Source of the DNA: Bacteroidota bacterium
Lineage (GTDB): Bacteria; Bacteroidota; Bacteroidia; Chitinophagales; Chitinophagaceae
Length of the DNA: 14,853 bases
Direction of reading: 5' to 3'
Assembly: GCA_026391115.1 (NCBI GenBank)
Contig: JAPLER010000081.1
Location: 1-14,853, forward strand
Below the pieces are notes generated by a model that saw only the letters and a program-made list of their open reading frames with translations, had not been told where the DNA came from and did no database searches. Positions within the stretch are counted from its first letter, which is position 1. The number at the start of each line of letters is the position of its first letter. Of the stretch, positions 7,192-13,928 are shown piece after piece. The position numbers were made by a program, and so were the translations under genes.

Positions 7192-7770
7192 TTAAAATGG
7201 TTTTCGTAATGCTGCAATGTATAGTGCAATACCAAGAATAACTCCACTTACAAAAACCAAATATTCTCTTTTGTTAGTTTTAAGCAGATGGGTACAAATT
7301 AATTGAATAAGCAGCAATATGATGACAAAAATTATTTGGGCGGTTTCAATACCCAAGTTTGCAGCTAAAAGTTTTATGACTAATCCATTGTTTCCAATAA
7401 TCATTTTTAAATCGTTGCTAAAACCCAATCCATGTATTAAACCAAAGAAAATTGCTACCCAATATATTATAGGAAATCTAGATTTATAAGCTTTGCCTTT
7501 ATCAAACAAATTACTAAATGCAGTAATAGCAATAGTTAAGGGAATAAGAAATTCAATCCACTGCTTTGAAAAGTCAATAACATTTAATACAGAGAAACCT
7601 AGTGTAATGGTATGACCAATAGTAAAGGCAGTAATAAGTACCAGCAACTTTTTCCAATCGCTAAATTGATAACGCAAAGTAAGTGCTGCCATAAATAGCA
7701 AATGGTCTAATGCTCCAATATTGGCAATATGGTCAAACCCTATTTTAAAGTAAATGGAGAAATTGTTCAT
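7192..7770 (-). CDS. HupE/UreJ-like integral membrane protein
   Basis: 192 residues from the ATG at 7770. A GTG 18 bp upstream is in frame but adds only a polar stub, and the family usually begins near 'YFKIGFDHI'. Five to six membrane helices are visible. Histidines typical of the HupE/UreJ group are present: H14 in 'GFDHI', D22-H23 in 'ALDHLLF', H53 in 'FTIGHTITL' and H113 in 'GLIHGLGF'. The family is linked to nickel/metal transport or hydrogenase and urease maturation in Proteobacteria. No such enzymes are here. In Bacteroidota this type accompanies M1 peptidase and DUF6702 genes, as in this window, so a role in metal supply for the peptidase is possible but unproven. It is followed after 1 bp by the HNH nuclease gene. 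Confidence 0.9.
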   Translation of the reverse strand: MNNFSIYFKIGFDHIANIGALDHLLFMAALTLRYQFSDWKKLLVLITAFTIGHTITLGFSVLNVIDFSKQWIEFLIPLTIAITAFSNLFDKGKAYKSRFPIIYWVAIFFGLIHGLGFSNDLKMIIGNNGLVIKLLAANLGIETAQIIFVIILLLIQLICTHLLKTNKREYLVFVSGVILGIALYIAALRKPF

Positions 7771-7866
7771 TGTAGAATCATTTGCCACAAATGCAAGAAT
7801 GTATTTTCATTCGTGCATTCGTAGCTTTATAATCAATTTAAATACTTTAAGCTGTTTGAGTGAAAG

Positions 7867-9882
7867 CTACTCAACTATCAACTTGCTATTGTATACCTCA
7901 TTATTTAATAGCGTTACTTGCACCATATAAAACCCTTTGCCTATAGCTTTTGCATTCAGTGTTTGAAGTTTATCGTTGTTACTTGTAATTTTATTCACTA
8001 CAATTTGCCTACCCATTTCATCAAACAGTTTTATCTCTTTAATACTTTGTTTGCAGCTAATGGTTACTAAGTCTTTTGCAGGATTTGGATAAATAATAAG
8101 TTGGTTTGTAGTCTTTAGATCTTGGTCTTTGTTTGAAACTTTTTGAGTTAAAGTAATATTGTGTAGCTTGTAGTTATTATCCCAAGCTTCAATTGCAGTA
8201 ATATCATTATTAATACCTAATTCCAAATTACCTATTCCTAATTCCTTTGCACGAAGCACCAAAGTAAACAATTCACTCCCATCTTCTAATGTTATTGATT
8301 GAGCGTTTTTATCTGTCCATAGCATAGCAATATTGCCTGTAGCATTTGCTTTTGTTGCGTTGTATTCAAAACCTGTAAGGTTTTTGAAACCTTCCAGGTT
8401 TACAAATTCATACTTGGTATTATCAAAATGCAATGTGTATTGCAATGCAGCAAGATCTTTAAAGTTGATAGTTGATAGTATATAGCGTGTAGTTGATGCC
8501 TGTTGTTTTCTATCCACTATCAACTCTACACTTTTAACTGATTGCCTTGCCACAGCAGGATTCCAATCATAATTTACATCGCCCAACTTTACGCCAATAA
8601 ATGTTTGATTGGTTTGGTTACTTGTTAAATTGGTAAATGAAATAGAATCTTTAAAAGGAAATGGATTGGTAGTATCTGGGAATACATAAGCACTATCTAC
8701 AAATTCCCAAAGCCTGTCTGTTTTTATAGTGCCAACTGTTTTGGTAAATGTAGTATCTGTACCCAATATCAAACGTTTTATACGCAGCACATCTGTTGCA
8801 TTAACTACCTTATCTCCATTAACATCTGCTGCTATTAATTTATAAGCATTATTTAGTTTGGTAGTATTTAGTATGTGCCTTTGTGTTAATAATACATCCA
8901 CACTGGTTATACCATTTGACTTTGAGACTTCATTTAACTTACTACATTTTAAAGTGTAGTTTGCTGTGCTTAAATTGTTGAAATCATACTGTCCTGTAGA
9001 AGTAGTTATTACACTGTCTTTTGCCTGACCTGTATAGTATTTTGCTTTTGTGTTAGGTACAAGTTTTTTCATTGGCGTAATTATACTACCTGCAATACTA
9101 TATGTTGTTGTGGTTTGTGGTACTATAGTTGCCCAACTTTGTGCTACTGAATTTATACCAATATGGCCATTAAAAACTGTGCTTGATGTGTTCCAAGGAA
9201 AAACAACTCTTGTAATAGCTGTTGCATCTGAATTACCTGAAATAAAAAAAGTTGGCGTTGTGGGCTCAGGTAAACTTAAATCGGGATCAATAAAAACAGA
9301 AACAACATCATTAGAGGTTGAGCCTGTTTTAAACTCATATTTCATTACTATCAAATAATCCTGATTTGTATTGTAGGTATTTGTATTCCAGGTTGTACCG
9401 CCCGAACTTTTACTTATACCAAATTTAACAGACCCTCCCGAAGCATTTTGCACATATAGTCTACAGGGTACATTAAAACCATTGTCCATTAATCTTACAA
9501 TTTGCTTATTAGTTCCAGAGCCATTTTGTTGATAGCAATTTACTAGTATAGCCACATAAACAGCACCAGAATTTATGGTTTTACCTAAACTTTTTCCAGG
9601 CCCATCCGCGGTTTGGAAATTTGTTGTATCACTACACAACAATGCTTTTGTTGGATTACCCAATACAGGATGTGACATTGTCATATCTACTATTTTTGAA
9701 TAAATACAACCTATGCCAACACAAGATCCTGTGCCATTGCCTAAACTGGGGGTAGCAGCAGAATAACCATTTTGCCCATCAATTTTGCCAAGATTAAAAC
9801 TAGAAAAATCGTCAAAAATCAGGTTTTGACAATATGATGAACTGATGATAAAAAATGATAAAATAGTAAAGAATAATTTCAT
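7867..9882 (-). CDS. T9SS-secreted multidomain protein with dockerin-like and cohesin-like regions
   Basis: 671 residues from the ATG at 9882 (MKLFFTILSFFIISSSYCQ signal peptide); an upstream in-frame ATG would precede the signal peptide with polar residues. Residues about 20-245 form a beta-rich, Ser/Thr/Gly-rich N-terminal region, perhaps a lectin-like sandwich. About 252-315 is a carboxypeptidase-regulatory-like beta domain ('YSIAGSI' to 'NLSTANYTLKCSK'). About 320-377 contains a dockerin-like pair: a diverged repeat 'GITSVDVLLTQRHIL', then a clear one, 'DVNGDKVVNATDVLRIKRLI', with the D-x-N-x-D calcium-loop pattern. About 447-577 resembles a cohesin-like domain. About 592-671 is a type A T9SS sorting domain: 'IIYPNPAKDLVTI', 'IKLFDEMGRQI', 'GKGFYMVQV'. 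It should be exported and then anchored or released at the cell surface. No catalytic domain is recognised, so adhesion or scaffolding is the best guess. Confidence 0.9.
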   Translation of the reverse strand: MKLFFTILSFFIISSSYCQNLIFDDFSSFNLGKIDGQNGYSAATPSLGNGTGSCVGIGCIYSKIVDMTMSHPVLGNPTKALLCSDTTNFQTADGPGKSLGKTINSGAVYVAILVNCYQQNGSGTNKQIVRLMDNGFNVPCRLYVQNASGGSVKFGISKSSGGTTWNTNTYNTNQDYLIVMKYEFKTGSTSNDVVSVFIDPDLSLPEPTTPTFFISGNSDATAITRVVFPWNTSSTVFNGHIGINSVAQSWATIVPQTTTTYSIAGSIITPMKKLVPNTKAKYYTGQAKDSVITTSTGQYDFNNLSTANYTLKCSKLNEVSKSNGITSVDVLLTQRHILNTTKLNNAYKLIAADVNGDKVVNATDVLRIKRLILGTDTTFTKTVGTIKTDRLWEFVDSAYVFPDTTNPFPFKDSISFTNLTSNQTNQTFIGVKLGDVNYDWNPAVARQSVKSVELIVDRKQQASTTRYILSTINFKDLAALQYTLHFDNTKYEFVNLEGFKNLTGFEYNATKANATGNIAMLWTDKNAQSITLEDGSELFTLVLRAKELGIGNLELGINNDITAIEAWDNNYKLHNITLTQKVSNKDQDLKTTNQLIIYPNPAKDLVTISCKQSIKEIKLFDEMGRQIVVNKITSNNDKLQTLNAKAIGKGFYMVQVTLLNNEVYNSKLIVE
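7871..7884. repeat. 14-nt match to the GTTGATAGTTGA repeat at the gene's 3' end
   Basis: The bases TCAACTATCAACTT read, on the complementary strand, AAGTTGATAGTTGA. The same 14 nt occur on the plus strand at 8463-8476 within the same gene, so this is a further inverted copy of the motif. It encodes K-L-I-V-E at the very end of the T9SS sorting domain. Confidence 0.5.
8214..8246 (-). repeat. Degenerate GGAATTA-type repeat inside coding sequence
   Basis: On the minus strand the segment reads as near-repeats of GGAATTAGG(A/T)AT, translating to the repetitive peptide ELGIGNLELGI in the cohesin-like part of the T9SS protein. Short GGAATTAGG-type direct repeats are common in Bacteroidota intergenic DNA, so this looks like repeat-derived sequence absorbed into an exon-like region. 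The match is by eye and imperfect. Confidence 0.45.
8369..8401. repeat. REP-like palindrome inside the T9SS gene
   Basis: Two 15-nt arms, AAACCTGTAAGGTTT (8369-8383) and AAACCTTCCAGGTTT (8387-8401), are inverted copies with 14 of 15 positions pairing around a 3-nt loop. On the minus strand they encode N-L-E-G-F-K-N-L-T-G-F in the cohesin-like domain. A 19-nt relative of the left arm lies outside the gene at 10001-10019. The density and near-perfect symmetry inside coding sequence are unusual and fit a small palindromic repeat family. Confidence 0.65.
8463..8525. repeat. Long inverted repeat (GTTGATAG type) inside the T9SS gene
   Basis: GTTGATAGTTGATAG at 8464-8478 and CTATCCACTATCAAC at 8510-8524 are inverted copies with one mismatch, and one further pair (8463/8525) extends them. 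The spacer is 31 nt. On the minus strand the arms encode V-E-L-I-V-D-R and I-L-S-T-I-N, two predicted beta strands that start the cohesin-like domain. The (CTATCAA)n motif is also a familiar spacer repeat in Bacteroidota, judged from memory. Confidence 0.6.
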
Positions 9883-9903
9883 ATAGCAAGATATTTTATA
9901 AAA

Positions 9904-9911
9904 CAAATATA
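9904..9911 (-). promoter_or_regulatory. Bacteroidota -7 box for the T9SS gene
   Basis: On the minus strand the octamer TATATTTG matches the TAnnTTTG -7 consensus of the Bacteroidota primary sigma factor. It lies 21 bp before the ATG at 9882, giving a short AT-rich leader. No good TTTG -33 box is found; the nearest candidate is TTTA about 15 nt upstream. The promoter probably drives the T9SS gene and perhaps, by readthrough, the following peptidase cluster. Confidence 0.55.
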
Positions 9912-9990
9912 TGATGAATATACTGTTAAATAACTCATCATTATCATTAAGATTGCAGCTTTCTGTTAGGGCTTTATAGGCTTATTCAAA

Positions 9991-10006
9991 AGGTTTAAAT
10001 AAACCT
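9991..10006 (-). terminator. Weak hairpin after the DUF6526 gene
   Basis: AGGTTTA (9991-9997) and TAAACCT (10000-10006) form a 7-bp perfect stem with a 2-nt (or 6 bp with a 4-nt) loop. On the minus strand it lies about 65 bp after the stop at 10072 and is followed by TTTTGAAT. The stem is short and AT-rich, so termination here is only plausible. Confidence 0.35.
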
Positions 10007-10019
10007 GTCAAGTTTTTGA
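10001..10019. repeat. Partial second copy of the AAACCTGT palindrome half
   Basis: AAACCTGTCAAGTTTTTGA matches 17 of 19 positions of the left arm and loop of the palindrome at 8369-8387. The right arm is absent, so it looks like a decayed or half copy. It lies in the 189-bp spacer between the DUF6526 gene and the T9SS gene and shares bases with the weak hairpin at 9991-10006. Confidence 0.5.
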
Positions 10020-10071
10020 TGCACTAATGGGAAAAATATTCATGCAATCGTGACTATTGTAGCTAAAATTT

Positions 10072-10500
10072 CTACACTCTATTAAAATCTGCTTTCCAGT
10101 TTTTAACTAGTTGTTTAATTTCTTTAGACGATAGGTTTTTATCAATAGCCAATTGTATTAAAGCAAGCCACTCATCATCGCCTGCAAAACGCAAAGCAAT
10201 AATTTGTCCCATTCGCAATTGGCTTGGCAATAGCTTACCTGTTGCTGCAAAATGTCTTAGGTTTTCTTCGGCACGTATTGCCCTGTCTTGTGCTTTTAAA
10301 GCAAATGCACGGGCAAACCAAGCTGTTAAAATACCAGCAATAGTTAATGCTGTAATTAATGATGCACTATAAAAGTTATCGCAACTGCTGTGGCATAAAT
10401 TTACAATACTACCAATAAACACAGCTAATAATATTAGCCATAAAACATAATGATACAAAGGCACCATTCTAGAATGATTTTTAAAATTTTGTTGTTCCAT
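10072..10500 (-). CDS. DUF6526 family membrane protein
   Basis: 142 residues from the ATG at 10500, which follows an A/T-rich leader. An upstream in-frame start would add 36 residues without family resemblance. Family-like features are 'MEQQNFKNHSRMVPLYHYVL', two membrane helices (about 14-34 and 42-62), and the conserved cytoplasmic block 'WFARAFALKAQDRAIRAEENLRHF' around 61-84. The C-terminus has 'LRMGQIIALRFAGDDE' and 'LSSKEIKQLVKNWKADFNR'. I recognise this as DUF6526, found widely in Bacteroidota and of unknown function. The gene is divergent from the coiled-coil/zapA pair and stands alone, with its own upstream region of about 165 bp shared with that pair. Confidence 0.85.
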   Translation of the reverse strand: MEQQNFKNHSRMVPLYHYVLWLILLAVFIGSIVNLCHSSCDNFYSASLITALTIAGILTAWFARAFALKAQDRAIRAEENLRHFAATGKLLPSQLRMGQIIALRFAGDDEWLALIQLAIDKNLSSKEIKQLVKNWKADFNRV

Positions 10501-10593
10501 AATTTTTTTTGTAAAGCTAAGGTTATGTGTTTTGATAGTTACATAAAATACATTAGTAGTAATGATTTTACCACAGTAAAGGTGATAAAATGG

Positions 10594-10622
10594 TTTGCCA
10601 TTTACCATTTCAATTATATTTG
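10594..10622 (+). promoter_or_regulatory. Bacteroidota-type promoter for the coiled-coil/zapA operon
   Basis: A -33 TTTG at 10594-10597 and a -7 octamer TATATTTG at 10615-10622 (consensus TAnnTTTG) are separated by 17 nt. This fits the two-part promoter of the Bacteroidota primary sigma factor. Transcription should start about 5-8 nt further on, leaving a leader of roughly 35 nt before the ATG at 10666. It is the best promoter match I found in the window. Confidence 0.75.
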
Positions 10623-10665
10623 TACAACAGTTAAAGTTACAGCCTGTGATTTTACTTAAGAATTA

Positions 10666-10944
10666 ATGCAACAGTTAAACAACATAAAACATAAACTGCA
10701 ACAACTTGTGAAGCAGTACCTGCAATTGCAAAAAGAAAATATGCAGTTGAGAGAGAATGCTGCAGTATATACACAAACCATACAACAACAAAAAACTGCT
10801 ATTGATGATTTGAAGAAAAAACTAGATGTAACACAGTTGCAACAATTGCAGTTGAGCAAACAAGATAAAGTTGCTATTGAAAAAAGAATTAACAACTACA
10901 TTAAAGAAATAGACATTTGTCTTTCACTTTTAAACAAATCATAA
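10666..10944 (+). CDS. Small coiled-coil protein upstream of zapA (ZapB-like)
   Basis: 92 residues, almost wholly helical. Residues about 4-60 are rich in Gln, Leu and Lys with heptad-like spacing of Leu and Val (LNNIKHKLQQLVKQYLQLQ). A second helix with 'IEKRINNYIKEIDICLSLLN' follows. No signal peptide or membrane helix is present. In Bacteroidota a coiled-coil gene of this size commonly precedes zapA, and by analogy with ZapB it may help organise the FtsZ ring. The name is not certain because coiled coils carry little family information. The stop TAA at 10942-10944 is 1 bp before the zapA start, so the two are an operon with likely coupled translation, driven by the promoter at 10594-10622. 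Confidence 0.8.
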   Translation: MQQLNNIKHKLQQLVKQYLQLQKENMQLRENAAVYTQTIQQQKTAIDDLKKKLDVTQLQQLQLSKQDKVAIEKRINNYIKEIDICLSLLNKS

Positions 10945-10945
10945 T

Positions 10946-11239
10946 ATGGCAGAACTGATACCTGTGAGTGTAGTAATTGCAGATAGAACTTACAGATTAA
11001 AAGTTGCTGCAACAGACGAAGAAGTTTTACGCAGCACTGTAAAACTAATTAACGATAAAATACTGGAATATAAAGTACAACTTGCTGGCAAGGATATGCA
11101 AGATTTTGTGAGTATGGTATTGCTGTGGTTTGCCACATCGCAAATAAAAGGGACACACTTGTTGCTTGAAGAGAAAAATATAGAAGACGAACTGAATAGC
11201 TTGGAAGCCTTAATAGACAAGGCTTTAACCAATGGATAA
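10946..11239 (+). CDS. zapA: Cell division protein ZapA
   Basis: 97 residues. The N-terminal beta part 'IPVSVVIADRTYRLKVAATDEEVLRSTVKLINDKI' is the ZapA globular domain, and the C-terminal half is a long helix ('LLLEEKNIEDELNSLEALIDKAL') that forms the coiled-coil dimer or tetramer. Length matches the family (about 95-110). ZapA binds FtsZ in the cytoplasm and bundles its filaments at mid-cell. In many Bacteroidota zapA is followed by the 6S RNA gene and an RNase Y gene. Here it is instead followed after 6 bp by a convergent ABC exporter, so that usual neighbourhood is rearranged. The partner gene upstream is likely functionally linked. Confidence 0.92.
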   Translation: MAELIPVSVVIADRTYRLKVAATDEEVLRSTVKLINDKILEYKVQLAGKDMQDFVSMVLLWFATSQIKGTHLLLEEKNIEDELNSLEALIDKALTNG

Positions 11240-11245
11240 AAAACA

Positions 11246-13069
11246 TTATTCCATCATTTGTTTTTTAAATACTTGTGCATAGTAGCCATTTAATTGTAAC
11301 AGCTGCTGGTGCGTGCCTTGCTCAATAATATTACCATTATCTAATATAATAATTTTATCAAAAACAAATTCTTTGAATATTCTATGAGAAATAAACAAGG
11401 CTGATTTGTTGTATAGAAACTTGTTCAAACTTTCGCCAATTTTTTTTTCTGTAATATTATCTACGGCACTAAAACAATCATCAAAAATATAAAAAGGAAC
11501 ATCTTTTAAAAATGCACGAGCCATACTGATACGTTGTTTTTGTCCACCACTTAAAGTAATACCACGCTCGCCCACAAGTGTTTCATAGCCTTTCTCTAGG
11601 CTTTCTATTTCATTATCTATAGACGCTATTTGAGCTACATTTTTTATTTGCTGCAAGTCAACTGTAATATCACTACCAAAAGCAATATTGTTTTTTATAG
11701 TATCGCTAAACAAAAATACATCTTGTGGTACATAGCTAATATTTTGTCTTAAGCTATGCAAACTCATTGCACTTATTTCTTCTTCGTTTACAAAAATATT
11801 TCCATCAGTACAATCATACATTCTTAGCAAAAGCATCGCCAGTGAGCTTTTCCCACTACCAGTGTTGCCTAATACAAATACTTTTTCTTTTTGTAGAATT
11901 GATAAGTTGATATTATTTAATGCCCTTATACCAGAGTGCTTGTAAGTAAAGGAAACATTTTGTAGTTGATAGTTAAGTGATACATCTTGCTTAGTCTTTG
12001 GCGTTTGGTATTGGTTATTATTTTGAATTGAAGGAACAATCTCTAAAAATTCATTCAATCTTTTTTGCGATGCTGCTGCACGCTGAATCATACTGGCAGT
12101 TAAACCTATTGCACTAACAGGAAATGTGAGCATATTTACATAAATTACAAACTCTGCAATGGTACCAGCTGTAACAGTTTCAGGGTTTTGAATATGCATT
12201 TTACAACCTACATAAATTGCTATAATAGTGCTTAACCCAATTAACAAAGCAATGCTAGGAAAATACAATGCTTCTACTCTTGATAGTCCAATGGCATTGG
12301 TCTTGTATTCATTTGTTTTTTCTTTAAAAAAATGAGTTGTTATTTTTTCTTGTACAAATGATTTAATAACTCTTATACCACTGTAACTTTCTTGTGCTAT
12401 GGTGGTAAGGCTTGATAAGCTTGCTTGCTGTTGCTCGCTTTTATGATTAATAATATTATTTACATAATAAATAACAATAACTAAAATAGGCAATGGTGCA
12501 ATTACATATAAAGACAGTATTGCATTTTCTTTAAACATAAAGAACAAGCTAAATCCAATTGTGCCTATTAAGTTGATGATATACATAATTGAAGGACCTG
12601 TGTACATTCTTACCTTAGATACATCTTCACTCATCCTATTCATTAAATCACCTGTACTATTGGTTTTAAAAAATTCAATATCTAAATTTTGATAATGCTT
12701 AAACAGTTCATTCTTTTGATCAAACTCAATATGACGACTCATCACAATAATTGTTTGCCTCATAAAAAACATAAACAAACCACCCAGCACAGCAAGTAAT
12801 AAAAGTATAATACCACATACAATGGTTAACTGTGTTGTTGTTAAACTGTGAATTGATGTTATAATAAATTTTACTAAAAAGTTGTAATTAGAGGTTTCTA
12901 TTGCAGATGCATTGTTTTGAATTTTATGAGCCACACTATCTATAATAAACTTTGATAGTTGTGGGCTGAGGATTCTAAAATAGTTGGATAAAAGCGTAAA
13001 CAATATTCCAAACAAAAACAGTTTTTTGTATTTGACGAAATATTTATTTAAGGAAGATAGATAACGCAA
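11246..13069 (-). CDS. ABC exporter, fused membrane and ATPase domains (MsbA/LmrA type)
   Basis: 607 residues: six membrane helices in the N-terminal type-1 ABC domain (about 17-335), then an ATPase domain. Walker A is GNTGSGKSS (401-409), the Q-loop is Q449, the signature LSGGQ is 506-510, the D-loop SAVD is 534-537 and the H-loop His is 562. Walker B ends at D530, and the usual catalytic Glu at 531 is Asp ('YIFDDCFSAVD'), as in degenerate sites of some heterodimeric exporters. It could export lipids or drugs; the substrate is unknown. The start is a TTG preceded by eight A residues, because no ATG occurs before residue 100 and homologues begin with the same 'xYLxxLNKY' pattern. It converges on zapA and has the terminator of the upstream gene just before it. 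Confidence 0.93.
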   Translation of the reverse strand: MRYLSSLNKYFVKYKKLFLFGILFTLLSNYFRILSPQLSKFIIDSVAHKIQNNASAIETSNYNFLVKFIITSIHSLTTTQLTIVCGIILLLLAVLGGLFMFFMRQTIIVMSRHIEFDQKNELFKHYQNLDIEFFKTNSTGDLMNRMSEDVSKVRMYTGPSIMYIINLIGTIGFSLFFMFKENAILSLYVIAPLPILVIVIYYVNNIINHKSEQQQASLSSLTTIAQESYSGIRVIKSFVQEKITTHFFKEKTNEYKTNAIGLSRVEALYFPSIALLIGLSTIIAIYVGCKMHIQNPETVTAGTIAEFVIYVNMLTFPVSAIGLTASMIQRAAASQKRLNEFLEIVPSIQNNNQYQTPKTKQDVSLNYQLQNVSFTYKHSGIRALNNINLSILQKEKVFVLGNTGSGKSSLAMLLLRMYDCTDGNIFVNEEEISAMSLHSLRQNISYVPQDVFLFSDTIKNNIAFGSDITVDLQQIKNVAQIASIDNEIESLEKGYETLVGERGITLSGGQKQRISMARAFLKDVPFYIFDDCFSAVDNITEKKIGESLNKFLYNKSALFISHRIFKEFVFDKIIILDNGNIIEQGTHQQLLQLNGYYAQVFKKQMME

Positions 13070-13105
13070 TTTTTTTTGTTGCGAATGTAAGTGTTGTGTT
13101 GTGCC

Positions 13106-13138
13106 AAATAAAAAACCACATCGCTTAGATGTGGTTTT
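13106..13138 (-). terminator. Intrinsic terminator after the outer-membrane protein gene
   Basis: Arms AAAACCACATC (13112-13122) and GATGTGGTTTT (13128-13138) form an 11-bp perfect stem with a 5-nt loop. Read on the minus strand it is followed by TTTTTTATTT, a classic U-tract. It lies 20 bp after the stop of the gene at 13158 and 37 bp before the ABC exporter start, so it separates these two minus-strand genes. The A-run on the other side could let it act weakly on the plus strand too. Confidence 0.9.
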
Positions 13139-13157
13139 AAAAATATTTTACATAAAA

Positions 13158-13928
13158 TTAAAATCTCAGGCCCAAACTTAAACCAGCTGCTCTTACACCA
13201 GCCCAAGCACCTGTTGTAGTAATTGTAGCTACAGTATATTCAGGCTTATTTACTTCAGCTTTAAATTTAAAAGGTCCATAATCTTTATTATTTATCTCAT
13301 TAATAACTTTATCAAAACCAGCTGTTTGACTGCTATTATTTTTATCTATTGCAGGCGAAAAATTTGATACGGTCATTGTTCCATTGCTTGTCCCATAATG
13401 TCCTCCAATAATCCAAAGATCCAGTACTAATTTTTTTGCAATTTGAAATTGTGTACCTAATAAAAGCCCTCCAGAAAAAGATGTAATTGTTCCATTAAAT
13501 AATGCACTTGCTTTTTCAGTTGAACCTGGTGGAATGTAATCGTAAGTTATTGGTACTTGCATATCAAAACTTGCATAACGCAAGTATGGTGCAATATAAA
13601 ATCCCTTCATTTTTCCAGCACTTAAATACAATCTTAATTCTGGAGTAATAGCAAAATTTCCCATTTGAAAATCGCTTAATCTTAAGTTTTTATCGTCTGC
13701 AAGGGATTCAATTTTATCTTTTAAAAAAGTTGGTAGTGTTGATTTTGGCATATAACGAAAACCTACAGATAAAGAGAATTTTTTAGCCAAGGCTCTTTCA
13801 TAAGTAATATTATAATTACCTACTAAATTGCCTGTAATATTTGTTTTAATAATATTCTTACCTCCCAAAAGTTTTTGAGCATTTGAAAAAAATGGTACAA
13901 ATGCAAGAATGATGATAAGCTTTTTCAT
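13158..13928 (-). CDS. DUF3575-like outer-membrane beta-barrel protein
   Basis: 256 residues. The signal peptide MKKLIIILAFVPFFSNAQ is followed by 'IIKTNITGNLVGNYNITYERALAKKFSLSVGFRYM', the pattern of DUF3575-like barrels (short strands, glycine at tight turns, a conserved 'YERAL' type motif). Alternating strands follow ('PELRLYLSAGKMKGFYIAPYLRYASF', 'SGGLLLGTQFQIAKKLVLDLWIIGGHYG'), and the protein ends in 'AAGLSLGLRF' with the C-terminal Phe typical of outer-membrane barrels. An 8- to 12-strand barrel is likely. Function is unknown; no ligand site is seen. The gene is divergent from the RNA methyltransferase gene and ends at the strong terminator at 13106-13138, so it is probably a single-gene unit. 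Confidence 0.85.
   Translation of the reverse strand: MKKLIIILAFVPFFSNAQKLLGGKNIIKTNITGNLVGNYNITYERALAKKFSLSVGFRYMPKSTLPTFLKDKIESLADDKNLRLSDFQMGNFAITPELRLYLSAGKMKGFYIAPYLRYASFDMQVPITYDYIPPGSTEKASALFNGTITSFSGGLLLGTQFQIAKKLVLDLWIIGGHYGTSNGTMTVSNFSPAIDKNNSSQTAGFDKVINEINNKDYGPFKFKAEVNKPEYTVATITTTGAWAGVRAAGLSLGLRF

Noticed and set aside
7809..7823. CATTCGTG/CATTCGTA direct repeat as an operator
   Set aside because: A single 7-bp tandem in AT-rich spacer is common in this phylum and no regulator gene is nearby.
9050..9358. Plus-strand frame opposite the T9SS gene
   Set aside because: It is antisense to a clear secreted-protein gene, with no promoter, signal or family features.
10656..10895. Cys- and Ser-rich minus-strand frame opposite the coiled-coil gene
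   Set aside because: The Cys/Phe/Ser-rich composition is the reverse of a Gln/Leu/Lys-rich coiled coil, a known shadow effect.
11232..11254. Hairpin ATGGA...TCCAT as a bidirectional terminator between zapA and the exporter
   Set aside because: The stem is only 5 bp with a 13-nt loop and no clear U-tract on either strand.
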